A DNA stretch of 64,000 nucleotides, taken from Cyprinodon diabolis (lineage: Eukaryota > Chordata > Actinopteri > Cyprinodontiformes > Cyprinodontidae). Shown here one piece after another: positions 10,047 to 21,865 of the stretch. How positions within the stretch are numbered: position 1 is the first letter of the stretch; the number at the start of each line of letters is the position of its first letter. The DNA lies in NCBI GenBank assembly GCA_030533445.1, contig CM060062.1, positions 5,551,456 to 5,615,455 of the forward strand, in the 5' to 3' direction. A model generated the notes under the pieces. That model ran no database searches and had not been told where the DNA came from. It saw only the letters and a list, made by a program, of their open reading frames with translations. The position numbers and the translations under genes were made by a program.

Positions 10047-13000
10047 TTCCAAATGTAGAGCCTGCAAGACAAGACAAAATTCAATGCAGCCTCCTCTCAA
10101 AACAAAAAGTTTTATTTTGGATTTGACCACCACCTTATCAAATGTCCCCTGGATCTTATGGTGGAGGGGGCCAGAACTGCCAGCTCCTCTCCACCTCCCC
10201 TACATGCGAACACGTGGATATTTCCAGGACTGTAGCACTGGTCGATAATCTTCCATTTTATCAAGGACAATGGCCTGTGGACAGCATTCATGAACAAATT
10301 GAACGCACTAATCATACACATACAACTGATGCTCAAATGCCAGATTGAATTTAATGTGGCTCCAGCCTCCGATCTTTTTCTTCTCTTGAAAGTTTGTCTC
10401 ATGTAACATGTGCTTTTGTGCCGAGATGTTTTTTTGATATCTCAACCTGTTACCTGTCAAGAATAAATTGTTAAATGTGCTCTTTTTCCCCCTCTCCCTC
10501 CCCAACGTGGCTCCTGTCTTTCCACAGAAATAAAGGTGGCACTATAAGGGAACCGTCTCGCTGTGGGGCCCTTGGCAGCCGTAAGAACGCACCAACGGCA
10601 GTGTTCTGCGCCATGCATGGAGTGACTAAATGTAAGATACAGTCATGCCCTTGCAATTTGGCTTGGATATCGGTGAACATATGTTCAGAATAGACCCTGA
10701 ATAAATTTAACATGTAGGTGACCAACCTACTGGTAACAAAGTTAGAGATAGAATGACTGGATCACGTAAAGTAAACCCAGACATGCCGAACTGTGTTCAT
10801 GGTGTAGGGTTCTGCGTAATGGCTTACTAATACTTACTATTAGCGCTTTTTCAAGTCAGGAGCCTTGACCAAAGGGCTATATACTAGATTTGGTCATTCG
10901 CCTTTTCATGCCCACACTGATACAGGCAAGCTGTAACTGATAGAAGCGAGGCTGCCACACAAAGGCACACAATAAGAATTTCTTGGAAAAACAAGTCTAG
11001 TCAGTCAGGAATTTTGGTTAGATTAACCAATATTTTGGTCAGAAACTGACAATCCCTTGCTTTCAGATCAACCATTTAATTGGTTTGTCAAAGAAAAGCC
11101 AAAACTCTGTTTGGCTGTAGTCAAGTGTAGGGAATAATAGTTATAGACCTAGAGAATGATAACCCTGAATTCCCACATCCTCCGTCACCGCCCCGCTCCG
11201 CTGTGCTCCAGAAAGCAAGCAAAGACTACAGCCTCCGCTGTTCCTCCCATCCTGCTACGCTCCGACTTCCTTGGAGCTCGAGGAGAGCATGCGCAATATT
11301 ATTATTATTAAACTTGTAGGAGCAAAACATGCAGGTATTAACACTTAATTTAATAAAAAAAATTAAATAAATCCCCATCAGCATTCAGCAGTTATATTTG
11401 GGCAGTTTCTGCCAAATATTTTATTTTTGTAGTGGATTTTTGATATAGAGTAACAAGGATCATACAAAATGGGCTTGTATCAGCTATGTTTGTTCTCTAC
11501 TTGTAAACTCAGCATCTCCTCATCAAAGCCTCGATAAGAAGTTTCTTTTTAAGTTGTGAGATGCGCCCTTAGAAGTTTTGACTGGATTTTATAAAACTTT
11601 TAAGCCTCATGTTGTAAAATAAATATTTTGATCGAGATGAGAAATTTGCTTTCTGGTATGTTGAAGTACCAATGGTTTACATCCAATAATCTAAACAAAC
11701 AGCCTTAGTTTTTGGGAATATATAAGAATTATGCTGTAATTTGTAGTTACCGATCTGTCATTTCTAAATTTTAATTTAATTTAATTAAAAGGTTCCTTTA
11801 AAGAAGATTTTTTTGTGCATTAAACAAGTTGCAACTACAATTTTTCCACTTGAGGAATTCAGAAAAGAGCACATTGACAGACGCAAAAGTTTTAATATCT
11901 TAAATGCAAAATGCTGCAGACAGACGGGTATCTGAGGTAGGATCTGATGACCATTTCTTGCAAAGTTAATTTATTTTAATGCTGGATTTTATTATATCTT
12001 TTGGGCCCCCCTTCAGTCATGGGCCCTTGGAATGTCCCTATACAGTGCCCCAGATATTAATGATTAGTAAGTTCCAAGAAGAAATAGTGTGGACAGTGGT
12101 GTTGGATGCAAGAGATTGCCCTGCAATCAATAGGTTGGTGGTTATAGCCCTGGTCCTGGCTTTTTAATTGTTGTCAAACTAATTAAACAACTTTGTTTAG
12201 AAAGTTACAAATTTGTATTGGTTTTGCCTTTTACCCATATGGATTGATTGTTTTAACCAAAAGATTGTTTGGACACATAGCTCCCTTTTTTGTTTACAGA
12301 AAAAACAAATGAACATCTGGATGGGTCATGTTATGTTTAATAAACCCATATATTATGTGAGAATAATATTTCAAAGTATGAATTTACTGGATCTACCCGA
12401 ACCCTTTCAAAAAGATAAATTTTGAAACTACTAAAATTTATTAACAAAAAGAAGCAAAACAATAAAAGACCTGCGCTTTACCCTAAGATACTCATTTTGA
12501 ATAGTGAAAAAAATGAAAATAAATATATTTTATGTAGTGTGTGAGCTGGACAAATCAACAAGTAAACAATAGAAAATATGTATGTGACATTTGAATCCAA
12601 CACATGGCCTCAGCATATTGATTCCCAAAATACATTTGTTTGTTTTTTTTTCTTTTTTAATCCATCACTGAGGGTCCCATTAGGTTATTTCCTTTCAACC
12701 ATGTGCTCTCTAATGTGTAGAGGCTTTGTGATCATTCTTCTCGCAGTGGACATCTTAGGAAGCAAAAACAATGTTCTCAGCGCCCTGTTTTATCTAGTTA
12801 AGTAATCATTAATGAAGCCTAATGGCTTCTGCCTTTCTGTTCAGATCTCAGCTTCTCATAAAAGAAGTATTGATCTGCAGTAGTTCCTTTATCTGCTTTC
12901 AGACACAACGTGATTCACTCTGACAGTATCAAGGTGTCTCAAGTATGTGTTAATGAGTCATTTTGTAACAGGGGAGATCACAAAATGTAATCAAGGCTGT

Positions 13001-13319
13001 TTTGGTTGTTGCTTAAAAACATGAAACTTTCACACAAACTTTATAAATTCTTCTGGGGAGATTTTGGCTAATTAATTGGCTGTAATATCTATGGTCATAG
13101 ATTTATAATTTCAGAGATGCATTTTGCATTTTTTACTTAGGGAAAAAGAAGATGAAACCCATGATAAACTTAACATTATCAGAAACAAAGGGAAAGGGTC
13201 TCTATTTGTTTGGATCACAGAAAGAATAAAGATGTTTCTTTTTTTTAATATAGATCTATAGTCTGCAATCTTATAAGCCATCGCTTAACAGTGTCCTTTG
13301 GATTTTTTTCTAACCAAAA
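10047..13319. other. mostly unassigned region
   Basis: Weak signals only. A CTTTCCACAG acceptor at about 10525 precedes a short GC-richer open stretch (10528-10640). 11155-11200 (CCCACATCCTCCGTCACC) resembles 62765-62785 inside a hAT element, so it is probably a repeat relic. The rest is AT-rich with no coding signal. Confidence 0.35.
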
Positions 13320-13324
13320 ATATG

Positions 13325-13765
13325 ACCAGGGTATTTTACTGGGATTTTATTTAATAGACCAACAAGGTGTACTGTATAATTGCAATGGGAAGAAAGAGCA
13401 TAAATATTTTTTTGTTTCTCTCTGCAAATAAAAATGTATAAATAAATAAAAATAGTTTGGTGTAAAAATGTATTCACTCCCTTTTTATCTGAGATATCTA
13501 TAGAAAACCCCGGTAAAAACTAGTTCCCTTCAGAGGTCAACTAAGTAGAGTTCACATGTGTTTGATTTAGTATCAAATTTAATATAGCAGTGTGCATATT
13601 GTCCTGAACCCACCACCCCAGACAAGCAGCGGTATGCTGAAAAAAACATCGCTCTAGGAAGCAGCTCAGCAGTTTAGGGAAAGATTTAAGTAGCTGACTG
13701 ATATACAGGACAGCCCAGGAAGCAAACTATTCAAGATTGCAAAATACTTTAGACTAGAATGGTGG
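13325..13765 (+). mobile_element. decayed Tc1-like transposon fragment
   Basis: The order of features matches the 5' part of a common fish Tc1 family: GGATTTTATTTAATAGACCAACA, TGCAAATAAAAATGT, ATGTATTCACTCCCTTTTTA, CCCTTCAGAGGTCAACTAAG, followed by a region where the transposase N-terminus would start. It is full of indels and has no open frame or intact TIR, so it is an old copy. The assignment rests on recalled family resemblance. Confidence 0.6.
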
Positions 13766-15060
13766 TTCACCGTACAGAAAGCCAACAGGTATAAATAAAA
13801 CTGTGAAACCTATAGTTCAATTGTTTAACTCAAGGCAGGTTAATATATTAGGATGATACTATTAACATTCAGAACACATTCAGACAGTACATCCATTTTT
13901 TTAATTTAAAAAATACTTTTTAAAAGGTTAGTCACCGACCCAAGCCCAGTGTGCTTTGGCAAACTAACCTACCAAACACAAAGCAATGCTGTTGAGTGAT
14001 ATTCCAAGAAGTACTCACCGAAAAATGCCGCTAGTTTGTCTGTGATATTGCATTAATCAGTGTGCGATTCATAGATTGTGATGACGATAGTTTATTTGCT
14101 CACTCACTAATTGTACGAATCAGGCTGTGACTGAGCTCAGATTTGCTGCTGGCCCAGCCCAGAGTTAGGATTGATTTGTGCATTTGATTCATTCACTCTG
14201 TCAGTGTATAAATAAGATCTAAATCGATTCATGCTGTGTTGTGGTGTCAAGGAATTATGCCCTTGTTCACGAGGTTTTAAATCATACTGACAGGGCAAAT
14301 TTTCACCAAACCTTGAAGTGAGATTTTGAAATAGCTTGGACAGGCAACTCTTGTCAGAGTTAGATTGAAAGGCTATAAAAAATGGGTGCAGCTAAATGTT
14401 GTAGGTTTTCAGAGGATTTAACTAAAACAAAGTGGCAAAATGGGAATTTTTTGATTGAATAGTGAATGTTACTGAGTAAAAATAAGTCATCTGTAGTTAT
14501 GTGGAACATTTTTCACACAATTTACATTATTTCCTTTATTCTGATGAATTTCAGAGAACTGCAGTAAAGAAGAATGAGCCCTACTAAAATACTTGCATCT
14601 TAAATATATTGTAAACTAAGAATTTCACAACTTTGTTTATTAGTTATTCTATGCAGGTCAAGTAAAATAACCAATGGGGAACAAATAAATCATTGGATTA
14701 CTGGAACTAATACAGGAACCACTGAAATCGAATCCTGTGCAAACTGCACTGTGTATTAACATTTGTTAATATGCTAATGATTAAAAAGCTTCACTCATAA
14801 TGTAATTAGTTTTTTTTACAATTTGAAAAAAAGCTTCACTTTATGATTCAGTCCCACTTTTGATTTTATATCTTTATGTTTGAAGCCTCAAATGTGACAA
14901 AAGTTCAAGACGACTGGATACTTACAAACCTCTAATAGTCTAAGTCTGATGCTTGCATTGCAACATAACAAAGAGAGAGCATATGAACAAGCCACTTCAG
15001 GCCTTCATTTTCCAATACCTAGTATGGGTGTAAACCTCTGCAGACAGCGGAGAATGTGCT
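13766..15060. other. unassigned region
   Basis: No coding frame over 60 codons and no repeat that I can name. Scattered AT-rich runs only. Confidence 0.4.
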
Positions 15061-15079
15061 GATAATGCCAGTGAGCTTG

Positions 15080-15610
15080 TGGCTTTTGTCCTGGTCATGT
15101 CCTGGCTCTTCCTCGCTGAGCGCTCTCTGTTCTTGTTTTGGCTCGACAGGGGTGAGGGAGCTAGTTTAAAGTCCCGTAATCCGGGCTCCTAGGTGGAGAG
15201 CAGTTTAAAGTTCTGCAGTAATCCTGGCACCACGTATATTGTCTAATCCTGGTACCATGTCCTGATATCATGTCTCTGTACCTCAACCGCTAAGCTTGCC
15301 TGTCGGCATCTGTGTGTGTCTTGCTGAGCTTGCTGCTTGACTCATGAAGCTCTGAACCTGCTGCTCTGTGGATTCCTGGAACCCTGGATCTGTGTGTTCC
15401 CTGGATCTGTCCCCGGATTCCAGAACTGTTCTGTTTGATCTGTTTTCCCTGACCTGGATCGGATTCCTGCTTGATCACTGCAGTTGCTGCATCGGGAACA
15501 ACCTGGGCGAATTTGCGCTGCAGCTCTTTTGGCCATCTATCGGCTGCATCTGCCTTCCTCGGAGAGGGCGGACTGACTTGTTAAACCAGGTAAGTGACTG
15601 ACACGGATAA
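15080..15610 (+). repeat. LTR-like sequence, plus orientation
   Basis: A GC-richer pyrimidine-biased block. Its segments CTGGTACCATGTCCTGATAT, TCTGTACCTCAACCGC and GCTTGCCTGTCGGCATCTG reappear in reverse complement at about 15690-15800. It ends near CCAGGTAAGTGAC, which mirrors GTCACTTAC at 15635-15645. I read it as an LTR-retrotransposon terminal or leader sequence in opposite orientation to the neighbouring copy. No pol gene lies beside it. Confidence 0.45.
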
Positions 15611-15639
15611 TAACCTCCTGTCCAATGATTGTGGTCACT

Positions 15640-16320
15640 TACGTGTGTTTCTCCTGACCAGAGTGTCATTGATTGGGTGGTGCCCCGCTTCCCCCCGATA
15701 GGAACAGCAGCATGCTCAGACAGACAAGCTCAGATGCAGACAGGGCAGGCTCAGTGGTTGAGGGATAGAGACAAGACATGGTACCAGAATTACTGCAGAA
15801 CTGGCCTCTACCTTGGAGCAAGGCATACAGGAATTAAAATTGACCTCCCCCGCATTCCGAGCCAAAACCTTGAGGGCTCCACGGAGAAGAGCCAAAATTC
15901 GATCTCCCCTTGCACGCCGAGCCAAAATCCTAAGGGCTCAGCGGAGAAGAGTCGTGCCAGAACCCAAGCTCCCCCCACACAGAGCCAAACCCCTGAGGGC
16001 TTGGCGGAGAAGAGCTGGGACATGATCAGAAGACAAGAGACAAACACTAAACCCTCTCAATGCACTGGTCACCCGGAAGGGGAACATGAACGAGGGACTT
16101 AACTAAAACTCATGAAACAAACATGAATAACTGACGTGAAAAAATAACATTAATAAAGTAAGAATACACAAATAATGATCTGGCCCCGATAGCTGGGCTG
16201 ACCCGTATATATAGCAGAGGGAGCAGGCAAATAAGAGTAATGATAATTAGAGAGCAGGGAGGGAACAGCAGGTGACTAAAGTGAATCATTTGATCAGCTA
16301 CCGAGGCTTTAATCATGACA
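15640..16320 (-). repeat. LTR-like sequence, minus orientation
   Basis: Read on the minus strand it starts TGTCATGATTAAAGCCTCGG (at 16320), has CTATATATACGGGTC (TATA-like at 16206-16214), and contains TGGTACCATGTCTTGTCTC and CCTCAACCACTGAGCCTGCC. These match the plus-oriented block at 15080-15610, so the two form an inverted pair. TG at the start is typical for an LTR; the far end is not defined. Confidence 0.5.
15850..16022. repeat. 3-copy tandem repeat, about 60-bp unit
   Basis: Three diverged copies share the core GAGCCAAAAYCYTRAGGGCT followed by CGGAGAAGAG, at about 15858-15890, 15916-15949 and 15977-16014. The frame stays open across them and would give a repeated SQxxEGxxEKS peptide, but coding is not otherwise supported. 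Confidence 0.75.
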
Positions 16321-16854
16321 GTCTGTTGGAAACCGACAAATTGTTTATTTTGGATTTTGAATATGCCATCTAAAAAAATTTTAGTTTTCAATTCAACCTT
16401 CCTTTCATTTTATTCATTAATCATTTTATCGTTTATTTTATATAATCTTTTTTATGTATCAATTTTTGTTTTGTTTAATTATTGTTATTCCACAGCAATA
16501 TACTTCTTTCTTTATTTTATTTTTCTTTCTTTATGTACATAAAAAAAGCATGTGATTGTGACATCCTCTGTGTGTGGTCTGTGTGCCCTCTGACCCAGGT
16601 CAGGACTTTATTACCTGCAGTCCTTCCTTCCTTACCTCTCTTCTCCTGTAGGGCATCTGGAAGATACACAGGCACATGGATTTTAGTAATCCTAATCCTC
16701 TGACCTTTTATCTGCTGTCAGAACAAACATTAACTCTACTGTTGCTTCACATAGTATGGACTGCCTGATAGTGGTCAGGTTATTATGTTTTGGATGACAT
16801 AGCAGGAAAACAAAGTCATCATTTAAAACAACTACATTGGTGATTTAATAATTC
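16321..16854. other. AT-rich unassigned region
   Basis: Low-complexity T-rich DNA. The open frames are hydrophobic translations of T-rich sequence and not likely proteins. Confidence 0.4.
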
Positions 16855-16907
16855 AGAATAGAATAGAATAGAAAATCCCTTTATTGTCTCACAAAGGGGA
16901 AATTATC
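16855..16907 (-). repeat. retroposon tail (TTCTA)n
   Basis: AGAATAGAATAGAATAG next to CCCTTTATTGTCTCACAAAG is the 3' tail of the same retroposon seen at 7750 and 59370, read on the minus strand. Confidence 0.55.
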
Positions 16908-17695
16908 ATGTCCAATCCATGGATTCTCCTTATAGCGTATTATTATTATTGTGTTGGTCCTGGCACTGGAGCTGACCCAGTCTCCTATTATCACTCTGGT
17001 TCAGTCTCCATCCCCTTTGCAATCATCTCTACTGGTTTCACCTGTCACCACCTGCATATAAGCTCCATCCTGATGAGCCTCCAGTGCCAGATCGTTTCAA
17101 GCCAATCCGGTGAGAACCTTCCGGCCTGATTCCTGAAAACCTGTCTGCTTGCCTGCCAACCTGCCTGTCTGTTACAGATCCTGTCCTGTCCGCTGATTTA
17201 TGAGCCTTCCTGACCCCTGCTTGGATTTGTCTGCCTGCCTGAGACCAGCTCTGTCAGTCTCTAGATTCTGGATTGATAACCTGTGCTTTGACCCGTTTCT
17301 GCCTGTAAGTTACTGAGCCTGCCTGACCCCTGAATGTTCTGAGATACTTGGAGATCGAACCTGGATCTGAAACTGGACCAACCTGCTGGATATCCCCTCT
17401 GCTCATCTGCTGATATCCGAATCAATCTCTGGACACACAACCTTTCCCTGGCTGACCCTCAGAGTCCGAACTCCATGCAAAGACAGGTTAGTCCATCAGA
17501 CAGTTTCAGCTCAAGCCTGCCAGTGCTGCCTCTGACCTGCCCCTCTGTCTCCAGGACATACCAGTCTGCACACAGAAGCTGAGCATCCCAGAATCAGCGT
17601 CTCTCACCTGTGTTCTCAATAAACTTTTCAAATCGTCACTGACCTGTTGTGGTGAATCTTGGGTCCACATCCAGCCCATTGCAATTATAGGGTAG
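16908..17695 (+). repeat. Gypsy-like solo LTR (partial boundaries)
   Basis: Contains GCATATAAGCTCC (TATA-like at 17055-17062), a pyrimidine-rich CTGCCTG-repeated body, AATAAA at 17618-17623, and CTTGGGTCCACATCCAGCCC near the end. This order (TATA, poly(A) signal, TGGGTCCACATCC) is typical of teleost Gypsy LTRs. No second copy or pol gene is adjacent, so it is probably a solo LTR. The TG/CA ends and target duplication are not resolved. Confidence 0.5.
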
Positions 17696-18261
17696 TGAAT
17701 TGCAACCTACCTCACTGGTTGGATAGGTTGTCAGACATATTTGGGCAAGTTGCAATAATAAGATAAAAACTCTTGAAATAGCAATCTTTGCCACACTTGA
17801 GTGCAGGCTTGGTGGAACCAAAGACTGAATGGGGATCATTTTAGCCATGTTTCTCTTAACTTGTGTTCCCAAACCACCCTTTATGATTAACCTAAATTTT
17901 TTCTCAACTTGTCTCAGTGGGGATTCTTTCAGCTTTTTGGTACTGTTTTCTCTTTTCAACTGTTTGCTGTTAATTAACCGAATGAAGAAAGTGAAATCCT
18001 TTTTTCTTATTGTTTAATAGGGAGTGGTGTAACACTTTAAAATGTCCCACTCCTGTCAGCAATTGTTTATCTATATGTATTAGCTTTGTTGTTTTGAGGT
18101 TAGTAGAGAAAGGTATGCTTAAGAAGCAATATTTCAACTGATTATTGCATTCTGAATATAGCTTGTATTGTATAAAGTACAAAAATGTTTTACCTTCAGC
18201 TAGAAAAATTTATTTGAATCTCTGAATAATTTTTTTTCCAATAAAATGGAAACACTCAAGC
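17696..18261. other. unassigned region
   Basis: AT-rich, no supported gene or repeat. It might contain lost BEL/Pao or LTR flank, but nothing in it is recognisable. Confidence 0.35.
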
Positions 18262-19013
18262 TTTCAATTCAATTAAATTTCAATTAAGTTTATTTATATA
18301 GCGCCAATTCACAACACATGTCATCTCAAGGCACATTACAGTTCACCAGATCATACAGTCAAATTGATTCAAATTTTTCTATCTAAGAAAAACCAGTTGA
18401 TTGCATTGACTCGTTGACTCAAAGGCAATCCCTCACACTAAGCATGCTTGTAGCGGCAGTGGAGAGGAAAAACTAACTTTTAACAGGAAGAAACCTCCAG
18501 CAGAACCAGGCTCAGTGTGATCGGCCATCTGCTGAGGCCGACTGGGGTTCAAGGAATTACAAAAAGCAGCTGCAACAGGCGGCCCCGTCCAGGAAACACA
18601 CAGCCAGGTAGACGAGCTCCGAGCCAGCTCCCATGTCAGAGGATTAAGAGAGCACATCCAGCCAGTCACAGTCTGAGAAACAGGACTAAATTGGAAAACA
18701 GGCCGATCTCCAACATCTATAAACAAAGGTGTTGATGGCAGCAGCACAGCTGATATTTCTCTTCAGGATGGTGTTGCAGCCAAACAGGAACAGACGAAGC
18801 AAAGCTACTATGAGAAAAAGCTGAGAGAGCAGAATGTTAGAGATTGAACAAATAGATTCTGCAGAGTAGGAGAATAGAGATAGAATGAAGCAGAATGATG
18901 AAATGGGGGTCCCTATGTCCTCCAGGAGTCTAAGCCTATAGCAGCATAACTATAGAGATAGCTCAGGATAACCTGAGCCAATCTAACTATAAACTTTATC
19001 AAAAAGGAAAGTT

Positions 19014-19289
19014 TTAGGCTAGGGTGTCTGCCTCACGGATTAAAACTGGTATTTGGTTCCACAGGAGAAGAGCCTGATAACTAAAAGATCTGCCTCCCAT
19101 TCTACTTTTAGAAATTCTAGGAACCACTAGTAAACCTGCAGATTGAGAGCGAAGATCTCTGTTAGGAACATAAGGAACAATCAGATCTCTGATATCAGAT
19201 GGAGCTTGGCCATTTAAGGCTTTATATGTGAGAAGGGGTATTTTAAATTCTATTCTGGATTTAACAGGAAGCCAATGAAGAGAAGCCAA
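19014..19289 (-). pseudogene. L2 reverse transcriptase C-terminal segment
   Basis: 91 open codons with LHWLPVKSRIEFKI, LTYKALNGQAPS and GRSFSYQALLLWN, the conserved region after the RT fingers and thumb in L2 ORF2 proteins. It is only the end of an ORF2 that would normally exceed 900 residues. The preceding RT motifs lie upstream in other frames. Confidence 0.8.
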
Positions 19290-19772
19290 AATAGGAGAGA
19301 TATGATCTCTCTTTTTAATTTTGTTCAGAACTCTGGCTGCAGCATTTTGGATCAGCTGAAGGCTTTTAACTAGAGTTTGTGGACTTCCTGATAGTAAAGA
19401 ATTACAATATTCCAGCCTTGAAGTAACAAATGCATGGACTAGTTTCTCAGCATCACCCCTGGACAGGATATTTCTAATTTTTGCAATATTCCTCAGATGA
19501 AAGAAGGAAATTCTAGAAACCTTTTTGATATGGGATTTAAATGACAGGTCCCATCCAAATGAAGTGACTAACTAATCAGCTTATTTTTCAAAGACTCTGG
19601 TCCAAAGACTATAACTTCTGTTTTGACTGCATTCAGAAGGAGAAAGTTAAGAGTCATCCAGGTTTTTATGTCTTTGAGACATGCCTGTAGCTATGTAATG
19701 TGTTAGCTTCATCTGGATTTATAGACAGATATAGCTGGGTATCATCAGCATAATAGTGAAAACAGTGGTCCT

Positions 19773-20142
19773 GGGGCTGCTCAGTGGCGCATTGGGTAGC
19801 ACTGCTGCCTTGCAGCAAGAAGGCTCCAGGTTTGGTTCCCGGTCCGGGTCTGCATGGAGTTTGCATGTTATCCCTGAGCATGTGTGGTTTCTCTCCGGGT
19901 ACTCCAGCTTCCTCCCACAGTCCAAAAACATGACTGTAAGGTTAATTGGCTTCTCTGATTCTCCTTAGGTGGCAGTGTGTGCGTGAATGGTTGCTTGTCC
20001 ATTTTGTCTGTGTGTTGCCCTGCGACGGTCTGGCGACCTGTCCAGGGTGTACCCTGCCTCTTGTCTCCTGCTGGAGATAGGCACCAGCACCCCTCGCAAC
20101 CCCAATTGGGACAAGCATGTCATATAATGGATGGATGGATGG
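19773..20142 (+). mobile_element. tRNA-derived SINE with (ATGG)n tail
   Basis: The head has a Pol III A box-like TGGCGCATTGGGTAGC (19785-19800) and B box-like GGTTTGGTTCCCGG (19829-19842). The body has TCCTCCCACAGTCCAAAAAC and GGCGACCTGTCCAGGGTGTA. The tail is an ATGG repeat (about 20127-20142). The last half matches truncated copies at 9654-9776 and, on the other strand, 42757-42890. TGGTCCT occurs at both edges and may be a short target duplication. About 20 codons of LINE RT seem lost at the insertion point. Confidence 0.8.
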
Positions 20143-20555
20143 AGAATTGGTCCTAGCACTGATCCCTGTGGTATGGATGAGGAAGATTCGTAATTAATGT
20201 GAATTAATGTGAAACTCTTCAAAAAGTTCATTATGGTGTAACTGATCGCACACATGTTTGGCAACTAATAGAGATAAGTAGTTTTCTAGATAAGAAAGGA
20301 AGATTGGATATAGGTCTATAATAGACCACGTCATTTGGGTCAAGAGACGGGTTCTTAAGCAGAGGTTTAATTACAGCAACGTTTAAAGCCTGTTACATAT
20401 CCCTGTAACAGAGATAGATTGATCACATCTAAAATGGAGGAGGAGATCAAAGGGAATACCTCCTTAAATAATCTGGTTGGAACTGGATCTAACATACAAG
20501 TTGAAGGATTAGATGAAGACAATAGTTATGCTGTTATTCAGCCTTGCTATTATTC

Positions 20556-21003
20556 AGCCTGAGCTTCCAAGCGTTGCTTTGGAAGCTCAGCCATAAGCTG
20601 TTCTTCCACTGGTTGTCTGCGCTTCCTGCACTGCACACATTTATGAATCATCTGAGCCAATAACCTGCTGTGACCAATAATCCAAAACCCATTTGTCCTG
20701 ATCTGCATTTGAGTTTGACCTCTGCCTTGATGACATACCTGAGTGTGACAGTAGGACAAAATAAGATGAGTGATAAGGCTGTTTTTGGCAAAATCAGTGG
20801 ATATCTCAAATCACCACCAAGAGATGAATGTTTTAACCGTCCACCAACCTGTATCAAATCATCTTCCACAAATGGATTTAAATGGAACAGAGGGCTGGAA
20901 CGTGGAAGGATGCCTCCTGCTTTTAACAGCTTCATCTCTGAGCCAAAGGCCTGTTTTTGTACAAGTTTCACCAATGATTTAACAGCGCCCTCGCGTTCTT
21001 TAA
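20556..21003 (-). pseudogene. BEL/Pao integrase N-terminal region
   Basis: Minus-strand fragments LKHSSLGGDLRYPLILPK and then HSRLLAQMIHKCVQCRKRRQ form the region before and across the HHCC zinc-binding domain of a BEL/Pao integrase. Two frames are needed. The DDE catalytic core is absent because the element breaks off at about 20556. A 16-bp tandem duplication (TGCTGTTATTCAGCCT / TGCTATTATTCAGCCT) marks the junction with the L2 LINE. Confidence 0.7.
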
Positions 21004-21865
21004 TCCTACGTTCACACCGTACGCAGCAGGCACGGCAGAAGCAGCGAGTTTACATGCAAAGTCAATGGTTGATGTGCGTCAAGGCGCAGCAAAAGGTCCC
21101 GCAGCGCGTTTTGAGCAGCAGGCGCAGCGCGTCTGAGCAGCTGAAGCAGCGCGTCAGGCGCGTTTAAGCATCTGACGTGCGTGACGCACCGTAAACGCGC
21201 TACTGCTCGAGATGGAATAATTTAACTTTTGCTGCTCGACGCGCCGCATCAACCAATCAGAGAAGCTGATCTGGGAGCTGGCCGTGAGACAGACACATCT
21301 CTGATGACATAGAGCACTGTGAGCACTCTTCTGAAACAATTTATTGACATATAAATTAACTTAAATTGCAGAAATCTGCCGGCAGAATATGTTTGCTTTT
21401 ATTATCCTGATGCCTGCAGTTTAGATTATTTTGATGAAAAACACCTACCAGCCGCCGCAGTGAACCGCGAGGAGGCGACCCGGCCAGAGGCTGCTGTTGA
21501 ATGGGATTCCTACTGACAGTGCACCACTGGTATGTGGGGGTCTGAGCGGCTCCGACAGAAATAATATTGGAAGGTGGGATTGTAATTTGGATGAACTGAC
21601 TGCACTGAATAATTTTTTTGGTGTATTTTCTCACTTAAAAACATATTAAAACTACTTTTTTCCAACTGATCACAGCAAATATAGCTGCAAGGCAAAGAAA
21701 GGATAGAGTAGCTCCGCCCAACCCGCGTCAGACACACTTTTGCACCACGCAGCCAGAGCAGCAAAGCTGCTTCAGCCGCGCGTCAGAACTAACTGATACA
21801 AGCAGCAAAAATGAAGCAGTAGACGCGATTTTGCTGCTCCTGATGCGTCTGGCGTGAACGTAGCA
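21004..21865. mobile_element. 862-bp MITE inside BEL/Pao, TAA TSD
   Basis: Ends TCCTACGTTCAC and, as reverse complement of the right end, TGCTACGTTCAC, flanked by TAA at 21001-21003 and 21866-21868. A 3-bp TWA duplication suggests PIF/Harbinger, though TTAA-type systems cannot be fully excluded. The outer 180 bp is unusually GC-rich with repeated GCAGCGCGT-like words. Removing the element rejoins the BEL/Pao frame, confirming it as an insertion. It encodes no clear transposase. Confidence 0.8.

Larger units (their letters stand above)
18262..20545 (-). mobile_element. L2-type LINE, 5'-truncated, SINE inserted
   Basis: Minus-strand LINE of the L2 group (CR1/Jockey superfamily). From its 5' side: RT motifs PVPTRLFKEVFPLISSS and YRPISNLPFLS (about 20280-20480), IPQGSVLGPIL (about 20150-20180), the catalytic YADD box in FHYYADDTQLYLSI (about 19690-19760), then the C-terminal block LHWLPVKSRIEFKI and YKALNGQAPS (19170-19290). 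A 3' UTR of about 750 bp ends with CAATTCAATT at 18262. A SINE (19773-20142) interrupts it between the PQG and YADD boxes. Frames are broken by several indels, so it is inactive. A close relative of its 3' kilobase lies at 58107-59103. Confidence 0.85.
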
